Source of the DNA: Nematostella vectensis
Taxonomy: Eukaryota; Cnidaria; Anthozoa; Actiniaria; Edwardsiidae
DNA length: 64,000 bases
NCBI RefSeq assembly: GCF_932526225.1
Contig: NC_064041.1
Location: forward strand, 11,576,813-11,640,812
Direction of reading: 5' to 3'
Shown here: positions 1 through 13,100 of the stretch, piece after piece
Layout: the number at the start of each line of letters is the position of its first letter
How positions within the stretch are numbered: the first letter of the stretch is position 1
Notes under the pieces: generated by a model
Databases searched by the model: none
What the model saw: only the letters and a program-made list of their open reading frames with translations
Told to the model about the DNA's origin: nothing
Program-made: the position numbers and the translations under genes

Positions 1-886
1 CAAATCGTTTTGGTTGAACAAAAAATAAAAAAGGAGCTACCTGTGCAGAGTATTATTGACTCCCCCGTTCTTCGCGCATGCGCCCAATTGACAATAAGTC
101 CCCTGAGACCCTGTACGTAGCCTGAAAGCCCGTATGTAGCCCCTTGCCTCGCACTTTTCAGGCAATAGTGAAAATGGCGGTGCTTCGGAAATCATTACTT
201 GAGGACTCGATGGGTCGGTACAGATGTGCAGCTTTTGTTGTTGGGGGCATGAAATGAGAGTTCATTTCACGCAAAATGCCTTTTTGTAATTAAAGAAAAA
301 AACAGAAGATGCAGCAGGAGTTGTCGCCTTTTCTTTATCCAATATATTGCGGCATGTTATCAATTCATTCTCCACTTCCTATTAGACCATATTGCTTGGA
401 CCAAGAAGGCTTTTCTAGTCATTTCTAATCTTTTCTAATGTTTTGTCCTCCATTTTAGCGTCATAAGACAAAGCAGCATGTATTTTGTGCCTTATGACTA
501 TATTGTTACACTCCATACCCATGGGAGTTAACAAACATAAAGATAGACGTTTATTGTAGGGTCGCTCTATGATCGAACCTCTACCAAACCAGAACGGAGC
601 GACTCTGGCACGCCGTTTAATCTAGGCCTAAGGTACAGAATTTGCATTAAATTGTATATGGTTACATGTTCATGTATGTTAATGTCTTATAAGCACAGTT
701 ATATAACATACATACATACATATATGTAGGAACTTTTGAATGGTTCGCCAAACAATGAAGACTATTGTCAAAAGAATCCAATGTGTCACAGAATTTGATC
801 ATCCAACAAAACAATGGTGACCATGTCAAAGATAATTTCTTTTGTTTGTTTCTACACAAAAGATTTATCAAGAAGTAAAAGTCTAA
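1..886. other. left-edge stretch without recognised gene
   Basis: No exon with a convincing splice frame was found on either strand. The minus-strand gene at 1294-3810 should continue into or beyond this stretch, because its last visible exon ends in a good donor, but I could not identify the next exon. Short AT-rich tracts and an imperfect CATA repeat near 700-725 are all I see. Confidence 0.4.
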
Positions 887-1269
887 GGGGCCGTTCACAC
901 TAACACGGATTCGTTTGAATCTGTATACTTTTTAATACGTTTAGGCCTTCAGTCCACACTAACACGCGCACTGGATCCAGCGAATCTGAATAGTTTTAAA
1001 AACGCTGTTGAAAGTGAATAAAAATGAATCTGTAAACTTTGGTCCATAGTGTGGACGGTCGAATACGTATCAAAATGGAAACGATGGCGTCGTATAGCAG
1101 GCGCGCGCTGCTTTGAGCATGCACATATCTTTAAAATGATGTCACCCTGTACCTTAAAGCGTTTTCATACGTTTGAATTTGTGTTAGTGTGGACAGCTGG
1201 ATCCAGGCGAACACACTGTGAAAATGATAGTGTGGACACGAATCAAGTGATGTGTGTATGGACGACCCC
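887..1269. mobile_element. MITE, PIF/Harbinger-like
   Basis: The ends are inverted: GGGGCCGTTCACAC on the left and, on the other strand at the right, GGGGTCGTCCATAC (11 of 14 match). A TAA triplet flanks both sides (884-886 and 1270-1272). The interior repeats short 'cacactaacacg' and 'gtgtggac' motifs. A 3-bp TAA/TWA target duplication is characteristic of PIF/Harbinger elements. No transposase frame is present, so it would be non-autonomous. Confidence 0.6.
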
Positions 1270-1293
1270 TAAATAACATGATTAGCTACTTAC

Positions 1294-3810
1294 TATCTCA
1301 ATTCCTTCAGGGTATTGGCCGGCTGGTTGCATTAAGGACATGAACTTGTCCAAGGCTCCCTCACTTTGCACAAAGTATGGCCTTGGATACATTTTCCGCA
1401 GCTCACGGAAACCTTTGCCATAACACATTTTCCTGAGGACACAACACATGCAGTATGAAGGGAAAAAGAAAGGGATACAGAGTGATTGCTCACCCAAACA
1501 ATGTATGATAAGGCCAACAGGTCCTCATATTTTTTTTAAACTGTATTACTGCTTACCATGCAATAATTTTTCCATGCGGGTCATAATGATTCCAGCCCTC
1601 TAATAACTTGCTAAGGCTTGTAATGTTTTTCACATCATATATCTCACATGCATCTTTTTCCATGTCCTCCTTATACTCGCGATACAGGTTTACAAACTCT
1701 TCATATGTATGGTCTTTATCACTGTAGCCTGACACATTGGCAATAATGACAGAAAAACCAGGGTTGAAGTACTTCTTCTTGAAGCTTTCTGCAGACAGCC
1801 GCTCACTTGATCGGGTTGGAACTCTAATTGCTTTCTCACAAATCTGACAATCCGGACCAGCTGAGGAAGATGGGAAAAATTAATGTATTTACAGTAGTAC
1901 TATGCTCACAATTTCAGCTGCCATTTTGTCATCCTAGCAATGTAAAAAGTGTAAAAAAGCAGCTGATTTGGGAAGCCAATGCATTTATATCTTTTATTGA
2001 ATTATCTAACTTATCTAAATAATATTTTCCTTAGAGGCCACTGCCAGGATCCAGATCAGTGCCTGCAAGTGACTCCTTGGGGGCTGCTATACTGTATGTA
2101 TCACGGTAGTTTGATTTATGGCGTCAAACCTCTCTCTTCCCTTCCCTATGTGTCTTGTTTATTTGTGCATTACAATCACCAGATTTAATACTATTACTCC
2201 TCCATTTCACTACTGTACATACTAAAAAGTAAGGATCATGTTAATACCTTGAATTGCAATTACTTAAAATTGGAGGATAATAAAAACCAAGCATTTTAGT
2301 ATTCTTGTTTTAGCAAGATACAAAATATGTTTGCTCTGACAGGTTTCTCTGCCTTATTTCTAATTCTCTACAAAATAATGGTATGGCACGGAAATCACCC
2401 GAAAATAAATAAAATAGTAAGAGTCCATTAAAATTACAGTACCTGGGACATATTCAGGATTGTTGACTATACACTCCCACTTGTAAGCCTCACTTAAATC
2501 AAACACCTTGTGGAGAGGCAGTGCTGCAAATCTTGCAATTCTCACCATAGGATACTGCCATTCCAGGAAGCGCTGGCCCAGGGCCAGTCCAAACTCCTTG
2601 TTGTGGCTAGCAGCCACAGAAACAACAAAGAATGTTGATACAAGAAGCACAAGGATAAGGAAGACAGCTATACATATATTCAGACAAAGGCCTCTTTTCT
2701 TTGCTTTGGGTGGCTTTTCCTCAGTTGCAGCTGAAGACTCCCCTGCAAACATACAACGATCAAGGATCAATCCACTCTTGCTTTTGTAAAACTCCAGTCA
2801 GACAATATATGTAAAGTTAGTAGAGAGAAATAATTTATTTGCTAAGAAGGACAGCACAGGGGTTTTGTATGGCACCATTCTACTGTATCACATATAGTAA
2901 CACATCATTCCAATTAAACTTTTATAAAAACGTGAAAATGGCATAGAATTGTTTCGTAGCCTTAAAAATTCTTAATTTGTTTTATACTAATAAGGCAACA
3001 AATGCATGTAGCTTGATGACATGTAGGGCATTCAAGGTGAATTTAATTACACTTAAATTAAACTACACTAAAAAAAATGCATGTGAAATGTCAAGTTTCT
3101 TTCAGGCTGCACTGTAAATGGAATTCAAGATACAAAAATACAAAACAGAGACAAAACGGCAATTAAAAGTTCAAACAGACGAGGAAGCTAGAGAAGCTTA
3201 TCCAGCTTTGACTGTCATTAAAATACGTTAAGAAAAAAAGTGCCTTTTTCAAATTTCAAAATCAATGTTTGCAACTTTTAATTAAGATCTTCAATGAGAA
3301 ATACAAAAAGAGTTAAAATTGAGACACACTGAAAAGAAAAGAAAAAGAAAAATAGACAAAATACCGTGTTTATGAAATTTGCAGTAAGATTATGTGCATA
3401 TTTTTTACAGGTGTGATTTTGGCATAAAAGATCTAGAGGCGTGAATATGAGACCAAGACTTTACCAAAACACTAACTTGGGTAGGAATATTTAAATGTTA
3501 CGTGTTCCTTTACTGTAAAAACTAGATAAATTACGAAAATAATTCACATGATCCATGATTAGCGTTTGCATTTCGATAAAACAGGTGCGTTTGACAGGAA
3601 AGAACACGAATTTAATTAGCTTTTGAAACTCATGAAAGCATGCATGAAATCTACAAGACCGGGGGAAAACAGCTTGCATTAAAGGAGATAATAGAAGTAC
3701 TAACCTCCTAGGGATTTGAGGATAGCATAGTTGATTTGCTCGTTGTTTAGGCCGAGCACAGCGCCTCTTCTACGGATCTCTTCGATCTCGGCCCTCAAGT
3801 CAAACGCCAT
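1294..3810 (-). CDS. type II membrane protein, possibly JmjC/cupin-like (5' part, 4 exons)
   Basis: Coding exons read 3705-3810, 2443-2742, 1557-1860 and 1294-1432. All joints are GT-AG and in phase (849 nt, 283 codons), and the last exon ends in a good donor, so the gene continues left. The start is the ATG at 3810, reading MAFDLRAEIEEI. Residues about 1-51 are a charged cytoplasmic tail, about 52-77 one hydrophobic membrane segment, and the rest is luminal or extracellular with a CQIC cysteine pair. The pattern LSAESFKKKYFNPGFSVII, followed later by YPRPYF, resembles the N-terminal half of cupin_8/JmjC-type 2-oxoglutarate oxygenases. The Fe-binding HxD region would lie in unseen exons, so the family is only a suggestion. 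The upstream partner is COLGALT, 352 bp away on the opposite strand. I am confident that it is a real gene and unsure of its function. Confidence 0.6.
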
Positions 3811-4162
3811 CTTGTTTGGAGTGTTAGTCTCTCGTCAATAGGCCCTCTCACGTCACAGAGAATCCTGAAGGGGGGAGGGAGGGAAGGGGAGCTGTCGACT
3901 AAAAATCATACAAAAATAGATGGAGGTGAAAAATTAATAATAATCAAGGAAATAAGCTTCCGTGTTACATTAGTTTAAGTTGGGCTATTCAATAGATTTT
4001 CATTCTGAGAGGATAAGACCTGAAGGATGTGTCACACAAACCGGAAATGAACTTCAGCCGAGGACAAACGGCCCTGTGTTCGCTGACTTCCGGCACAAAG
4101 GATGATGGCCATGTCTGTAGAGTAACACGAGAGAGAAACATGCATTTACAAGTTCTGCAAAC
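3811..4162. promoter_or_regulatory. shared divergent promoter region
   Basis: This 352-bp gap separates the start codons of two oppositely transcribed genes and should contain both promoters and 5' UTRs. No TATA box is evident. ETS-type GGAA cores occur in ACCGGAAATG near 4040 and ACTTCCGGC near 4086, and TCACGTCAC lies near 3850. This looks like a housekeeping bidirectional promoter. Transcription starts cannot be placed from sequence. Confidence 0.5.
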
Positions 4163-7100
4163 ATGAAGCCTCCTAGTGTAATTTTAGCCTTTTCATTATT
4201 AATTCTAAATCTAGGAACTAACTTCGCACTTGCTCAAGACACGTCGGGAGAATCTGAGTTCAAATATCCGACCGTTTTACTATCAGTGATCGCTAGAAAT
4301 GCGGCCCATCTACTGCCGAATTGGTTGGGATGCATCGAGAATTTAGACTATCCAAAAGATCGAATCTCAATTTGGTAAGTACTCTAAAAAAGTCTAGTTC
4401 ATTAGTCACGGTTACAAACTAGGCATAGAAATAACTTAATGTTTATTTGTTGTTTAAAAATTTTCTTAACCTGCTTTCCTCGCGCCAAAATGGACAATCC
4501 TTTTCTCTGATGACTGCCTGAAAGTTTTAGCTTTTTTCGCGATTATAGCGAATACTTAAAAAGCCCACTTGGATCTCCTATCGGTATATTCCTCGCTAGT
4601 ATTTTTGGATGGTATTAGTCATGTTGCATGTTTTGCACGCGGTTTCCTAGCGGACAGCTAAGCTTACGTGTCTTTACATACCGATCATAACATGACCTTA
4701 CACTTGAATACTACATCTTGGCAAATTAGAACTTTTATCCCGATGCAAAAAGAGTCTGTTCTTTAGAAGGTGCATGTTAAAGGTAGAATTTCCGTGACAG
4801 CAAAATGATGCATGTCAAATTTGTTTGATGAATTTGTTTCCCATAATCTTGTAATTTGACATTTCTTTTGATATAAGAAAATGGGGATGCGCAAAGTTGT
4901 CTAGAGGGAAAAGGAAATGGCTAATGATTTTTAGAGCTCCCATGTTACCCACACTCAGAAGGAAAGGGGGGGGGGGGGGGTAGGGTGGAGTAAGAAGGAG
5001 CCCAGGGGAGAGGTCATAATCTCAGCTTGGGCAGATCCAGGTTTATCTAGGGGGGAGGATAGGAGAGATTTACTGTATGGGAACTTATAGTATTGTACAT
5101 ACATTATGACAGGAGGTAATTTGTGGAAGGTAGGGGGGGGGGGGGAGATAGGCCATCTGGATCCACCACTGTCTGCTATCTTTACTACTCTGCCCTCAAA
5201 TTAAGGCATTGTGGGCTTTTTTTTTTAGCATTTTGGCCCTTTAATTAAGGCGTTTTAGCCAGCTGTTTACCTGCAGCCCATCACTACTGTTAGTAGTACT
5301 ATAAGGGAGTGTATGGGGAATTATAGTGAAAAAAAAAACAACAACCCTGTAATATCATGTTTAAGTCTTTCTTTATTTCATTTTAGTGGATAGACTGCTT
5401 CTAATGAGCCTTCTTCCAGTTGTGTTTCTATCACAAGTTTGTGATTGTCATAAACTTGTGAGCCTTGGGCTGCCTTTGCTCTGATTAACTGTGTTCTCTT
5501 GCAACACAGGATTACGTCAGACCACAATGAGGATAATACAACAGAACTTCTGAAGGAGTGGGCCAACAATGCAAAGCATTTGTACCACAGGGTGACCATG
5601 AATTTTACAGGCTCTCCTAGTAACTATGGTGATGTTCTTGAGGCTTCTGATTGGACAGATGAACGCTATGCACACGTAGCATACCTGCGTCAATTAGCTT
5701 TAGATACTGCTAGATATTGGTGGGCTGACTATTTATTTGTAAGTTTTGGTATGATACCACACACTAAGATTTGCCTCCTCCCCCTGTTCCCTCTCTCACC
5801 TCTTTATTACCCCACAACCTCTGTCCCCTATCAGGCCCATACCCAGGATTTTTTTTGGGCTACATACCAGAGTGATATAGCTTATGCTTTATAGTTTTGT
5901 CTACAAATAGCATGTCTATTGAAAACTGAAAGTGAACCTTCTGCGGTTGTGGGAATGTGCTTTTGCACCCCCTGCACCCCTCTGAGTACGGGCCTGCCTC
6001 TCTCACCTCTTCATCACCACCCACCCCCTGTTGTCTCCTTTTTCATACCATGACATTACCCCCTCCCACTGCCCCCTCCCTTGCTGCATATCTCTCATCC
6101 TCTCAAATGACAAATTCTTTCAATTTGCCTGATTCCAGTAAAGAATTTCAATATTTTTTCTCTTTTTAGGTTGTTGATTGTGACAACTTTCTTTTTAATC
6201 CAATAACACTACGTCAACTTATGCATGAAGAGAAGTAAGTCTGGCATTGCTAAAATTGTTATACAGCCCTGTGGTACCGTACCTATACTGTTGATTGACA
6301 ATCATTGTTATACTATTTTGTTGAGATGTTATTTGATCATGTCATTGCAGGACAGTGGTATCTCCAATGTTAGAAGTTTTTGGGAACAAGTCAGCTTACT
6401 CAAACTTCTGGGGTGGAATGGATGAATCAGTAAGTTTTTGACCCACAATAAGTGGGTCAATTCTACAAAACAACCCAAATGTGTTGTTTAGCGTGATCCA
6501 CGTTATTGTGCATTACATTGTATTTGTCAGTTTTCTAAAACACAAGGGGCAAGGTTATATTAGAATAATACAATCAGGCAAAAATTAATTATTTAATTTA
6601 CAATTAACTTAATGATTGAGTTTGTAATTGAAGAGGCGCATTCATGTGTAATTGTCATTGAAAAGAGAACGATCATATGAATTTATTGTCAGAAAATACA
6701 AGAAGCAGTTTTTTGTTATTTTCATCACTCACTCAAAAGTCACATGCGAACACAGCAAATCAGATCTCTCCTAATGCTAACTATCTACCAATTAAACCAT
6801 TACTGGATAGTTTATAATGTGATATATTGTAGGTGTCTATGAAGAAGTTTATGATGAAATAAGTAGTGCAACACGATTGCTAAGAAGGACAATAATCAAA
6901 TGCATGCATTGTTTGTTTGTTTCCAGGGTTACTACAAAAGGACAGATCAATACTTCACAATCCTGAACAGAGAAAAAGTTGGGACCTTTGAAGTACCCAT
7001 GGTCCACTCCACATACCTTGTTGACTTGAGGAGAAGAGCATCATCGGAGCTGCGGTACTACCCACCTCACCCTGACTATCGTGGTCACCATGACGACATC

Positions 7101-10100
7101 CTGGTCTTTGCTCACTCTGCTAGGATGGCAGGTTGGCTGATTTATCATCATCATCAGTATTGTTTCTGTTTGCCATCATTATCATCATTACAACCACTAT
7201 AATCATCAAATTACCATCAACACAATTATCATCATCATCACTGTCATGATCATTATAATAATATGTATCACAATTATCATCATCCTAATTAGTCATCATC
7301 ATCATCATCATCATCATCATCTTCATAATCATTATCATCATTGTAATTACTGTATCACAATCATCATATGACATCATAATTAGTCATCAACATCACCATC
7401 ATTGTAATTACAATTAATATCAGTTTAGATATCACCTTGATCTGATAACATGAAACCATTTTTTGAACCAGCATAATAACAATTCAAGAATCATCATCAG
7501 CATTCAAGCTTCACCAAATCCGCTACAACAAAAATAAATTGTGCATCCCTTACTCTAATTGTGATGTATGTTGTCTGGTAGGTGTCAAGCTCCATATCAT
7601 CAACAAGCATATTTATGGTCACCTGATTTTGCCATTTGAAGCCAGAGAGTCTCTAGAGGACATGCGGATCCAATTCCTTGATGGCAAGCTAGGATATTAT
7701 GGTAAACCTAAAATGTTGTTTTAATGTTTTTTTGACTGCATTCAAATTGATATACTTGCTGGAGAAAAATCAAACTTCCTCAGAACAGTGAATTTTCTCA
7801 GAGGACCCGCCTACCCCCAGAATTTCTGCTCTGAAGATTTGCTGAATTATATAGTTTTTGTAAGAAAAGTAACCTGGGTCCCAATCCCTGTAGGAATTAA
7901 AATATCCCCTCCCCTCCCCTCCCCTAGAAATTGGCCTAGAAGGTTCCTTTATTTCCCATTCCCTTTTGGAGGGGAGAGAGTTATCAAGATTAAACCAGTG
8001 GTGGAAGTAATATTTAGTACGATTCTGGAGTCCATTTTATGACCGGGTTGCCTGTGCTTTCTACCAGTGGATCATCCTGAACATCTCATGCCTCTCAGTC
8101 CACACTTGACTGTCCCTCCCGTCCCTGCTGACAAATTGGGCTTTGATGAGGTACTGTATAATAACAAGATGCAACAGATATACGACAGGCTGCTTATAAC
8201 TCGACAACCTACAGATACACCTCAGCTTTCATATACACGTTAAACCTACATACACCTATTTCAAATTACGTTGTCAGTGCAAACAGCAAATGGCGATTGT
8301 CAAATGGCACTTCTCCTATCAAAAAATACCATAGAACTCGTCAAATTTCTACTAAATGTAGGAATGTGGATAATTTCGGCGATTATATTACTTATCTTTA
8401 TTCTTACAAATAATTATACGCAGTGATTGGTCTTAGAACTGCCATTCGCCAATTGCCATTTGCCTTTTGCACTGGCAACGTTTGTTGAAATAGGTGTATT
8501 TGTTGAAATAGGTGTATTTGTTGAAATAGGTGTATACCAGACGGCCTAGAAATACACCACAGCCTACATATACAGCACAGCCTACAAGACGGCCTACCAG
8601 TACAAGATAGCCACCAAATACAAGATAGCCTAGAAATATATGACAGCCTATAATTATGTAATATTTACGAATGGGCTGTTCAGCGTTAAGCTATTCAATG
8701 TTGGTTGTTGTCCTGCATTTAACTACGGACGATGATCGACATACCTTTAGCAAGTAATTTCATACTGTTACTTGTCGTCATCATATTATAAAATATCGCA
8801 CTTCAACTAGCGCGTGTGTGCGTGTACCATTCTGTGTATCAGATCTACATGATCAATCTCAAGAGAAGACCTTTAAGAAGAAGACGGATGATGGCTTCGC
8901 TAGCTGAGCTCGGAATTCAGGCTAAACCAGTTGATGCAGTTGACGGAAAGTAGGTATTTTATAATAGGTCGACAATTTTAAAACACGTGCTACCCTACTC
9001 TGCCTTTTGTTATTGAAAAAATCTAAAAAACCGTCTCATTAAAAGGTTGATTTAATGTCCACTGTAAGTAACTAACACGCATCTTAGTAGTAGTTGAGTA
9101 AATTGGATTTGTCCGTCTGATACATAATTTCTCTTTACAAGAACTTAAAATCTGTGTCGTTAATTTTGGATACATTGTGTATTTTATTTAACTAAGCTTT
9201 AATTTATTTTCCTCCAAGGGCCCTGACAGACGCGGAGGTGAAAGCGTTAGGAATCAAGATGTTACCAGGATATTATGATCCATATGGAAAAAGGTACTTA
9301 TACTATAGCTATTATTATAATTATAGGGATTAGCTCAGCGACGCGGGCTCAGTCTCCGAAGCAACCATTACCGAGGGTAAGGTCAGGCCAACTTTTGTGT
9401 AAAAGTTGTACAAAAACTGGCTCTCTACATTGGATAAGGTCTCGTTTCTCGTTGCACTCAACTTGTGGGACAAGATGGCACCGCTGGGGTGGCCTATGGT
9501 ACCATCTTCAGTGACGGTGCCTACACATTAACTCACAGTAATGATTGTAAACTGCGTGAATCATTCCGTATCTACACACGCCATCTTTAGTGACACGGTA
9601 TCTTCAGTGACGGTGCCTACGCATTAACCCACACTTAAGCCCCGTGCAAACTGCGCCAGCCTCTGCCAGCATTGCTGGCGAATTTTCGCTTGACTGACTA
9701 TAGGACAAAGGAAATGTCAAAATGGGAAATGGACTTTCTGATATTTGCTTTGTCTTGTGGTCGGTCGAGCAAGAATTTGCCAGCAATGCTGGCCGGTGCT
9801 GGCGCAGTTTGCACGGGATTTTATGATTGTAAACTGCGTGAATCACTCAATACAACTAAAATGAGTCACTTGTGAAACGCATTCAAACATGCCTCGCGGA
9901 TGTTGTTAATTTGATGTATCGTCATGTTTATATAGATCATGAATACCTTCAGATTACAACCATCCTTGTGTCGTCATCATTATTATATTATATTATATTA
10001 TAATCACCACCAACATTATCATCGTCTCTATAAGGAGATACACAATAAAGCGCCTTGGAGATTTGTTTTCTTATCTCTTGTTTGTTTTTCAGACCTCTGA

Positions 10101-13100
10101 CTATGGGGGAGATCGGCTGTTTTCTCAGTCACTACAAGATATGGAAGGAGGTATGTTGTAAGCTTTGTGTGCGTCTTTTCAATTAGATGAATCTTTTTGG
10201 TGTAATAGGGGGGGGGGGGGGGGATTTGCGCTAAGAGATCACGTGCCTTTTTGGGTGGCAAACAAGCGCGCTCAGGCGGAGCTAAGAAAGGGTTTATTTC
10301 CATTTAAAGATTTTTTCTTCATTCTCTGGCGTGACGAGCGCAGTCAATTTCCCTTGAATTTGAGCTTTCGTATCCTCCTTGTGTTTGTCATCATTAATAA
10401 ACATTTACGCCAGCCATTGATAGTACTTATACCATCCTTAGATGATAGAGAAGGGCCTGGAACGAGTCCTTATCCTTGAGGATGACGTCAGGTTTGAGCC
10501 TGACTTTAGGAGGAAGCTGCTGGCCATGATCGCGGACGCCAATCAGCTGGAATCGAAATACAACTGGGACATGATGTAAGTGAAGATAAGTTACTGAAGA
10601 AAAGTTGTTTCTTTTTAAATAGGCCATGGGGCTGGATATGGTAAAGGTTTTATTATAGTCAAAATAAACATAGAAGGGTTTTGCTGTCGACATACAGTAA
10701 TCGTGTCAAGATAGCTTGGTTTTAAAGCCAAAATTGTTGGAAAATCATTGAATATTGCAAATGTTTTAGAGAAATCATCTTTAAACTCTGCTTCTGTATA
10801 TTCGTTTATCATTCATTTTAGCACAGGGGGCCCGGTACTATTCATAAAGGTGATACCAATGTCTTAAATGTATGACATACCTGTTCGAGGGAGGGGAGGG
10901 GAGGTGAAAGAAAGGGCCTGTGTCCAATCCCAGGGGGAAGCGCCCCCTGGATCCGCTACTCGAAATACACATCGTTTGTTGCTTTTCCGCGCATTATTCT
11001 GGAGCATTCACCACGTCACGTTTTCTTATGTTAATTATTACGAGATTACGAATGCATGTTTAATGTAATAAATATATATCTAATCGTATGGCATATACTC
11101 CAGAAATCTCCTGTACATAATGCATGATTTAATACATAAACCGTAGAACACCTCGCTACCGAAGTATCAAAAAAGATATACAAACAAGAAACCTAAAACC
11201 TAAAGGCTTTAGTTTGTTTTTCAGTCGGAGTAAATCATTAAGCGCCCAAAGCGCATCTTTATATTAAACGAAGGAAATTGACGCAGTAAAATCTTTGCCC
11301 AAAGTTGTCTGGACGGATTATACTCTAGTATGAAGTCAGATTCGAAAGCCAAATACGCGTTACGGTAATTCGGTCTAGCAAGGTTGTGGTATAAGTGTAT
11401 GGGCTATTGGTTAGCCGTTACATGACATCGTGGTCGACGTAGCGAGGTGTTAGGAGATCTATATCCATGCGTGCTTCTCTTCCTATCGCCAGCTATCTAG
11501 GTCGTAAACTCTTCATTGACGATAATTCCGAGCTCGTCCCGAACGCTAGCCGAGTGGCGTTCACTGACTACTCGTACTGGACACTCGGCTATGTGCTGAC
11601 TCTTTTGGGTGCTCAAAAACTGGTCAGCGTGAGGCCTCTTGAGCGCATGCTTGCGTTGGATGAATTTCTTCCTATAATGTATAACAAACATAGCAAGTAA
11701 GTTAGTGCGCATGCGTGATGCAGGAATGGCGAGGTGGTCATCATACCCACCATCCTTTGCACGCAGCGCCTCCTTCCCCCGCTTATATCAGCTTTGTGTT
11801 GCCATAGTTACGTAGGGCGGCGAAGGATGAAGACGGAATTGATCGGTCACGTAGAGGGGTCGCAGTATATTAACTGGGTGAATTACACGTGGTGGACTCT
11901 GGGATACATGATTAAACTGGAGGGGGCCCGGAAACTAGTGTCTGCCAAGCCGCTGACCAAAATGATGGCCATCGACGAGTTTCTTCCGATCATGTACGAC
12001 AAGCATCCTAAGTAAGTTGAAAAGCACGTGCATGAAAGAATTCCGATAACGCATGCCTTAAATTCAGTACATTATGTCAAATTTATACAATACAATAGAA
12101 ACTCTGCTAAATCTAACGCGTCCCTTGTTAACTTGCGCGAAAAAATTCTAATAACGCAATTTAATTAAGTTCATTTTGCCGTTTTCATACTGTACAATAA
12201 CTCGCACTCGGAAGTCTCCCGTTTACTCAAACTCGAAAGTCTTTCTTAAACTCAAACTCGAAAGTCGCCGTCAATTGAAACTCGAAAGTTTCCCTTTAAC
12301 TCGAACTCGTAAGTCCCCCTTTAACTCGAACCCGGAAGCCACTGTTAATTTTTATTATGGGCCGCAAATATAACGGCGACGGCAGAAAACACTAGAAAAC
12401 TAAAGAGCCAGACGTGAAATGCATTGTGAAATGGACACTGTCTGTTAGAGCCGTTTTTCTCAAAATCACGACGTGAAAACTCAGAGTTTCGCTATGCTAC
12501 AAATAAGGCTCAAGGCTTGACTATTCTTTTTCGGGACTATAAAGAACAAGTAATTTTATTTAAACTAGCTTATAATGGAGCGCTTAGCATCAAAGCATTT
12601 TTGTCATATTCTACTTGACGTCGCTGTCGTCGTTGCAAAGGCCTCTATTTATCCCTTTTCCACGTTTGCAAATAACTCAGTAGTATTGTACAATTGCGTA
12701 CTCAAGGCCGTCTCGCTTTTGATCCATTCTGTCTTCATTCTTCGTGAACCTTAGCATGATTTTCTCTTCTCATCTTTTTTGCAATAGGCGACTTGCGCTA
12801 AGAGATCACGTGACTGTCTGGGCGGCAAACTCGCGCGCTCCTCCGGCTTTTGGCGGGAAAATAACAACAACAAAAAGTAACTTATTTAGCGCGGATGCAG
12901 ATATAGTCAGACGCGTCCCAAGGATTCAGTCATTGGTCATAGGTATAGGCAGTCCTGGGTATCATATGGAAAGAGCAAACTATTTGAAGATTCCTTAATG
13001 AGAAATGGCCACATTTTGGCCGCCAAGGGGGTGCGCGCGCACCCTGCGCACCCTCCCTGTGTACGCACCTGTTATTTACACCTGTTTAGATAAACAGATT

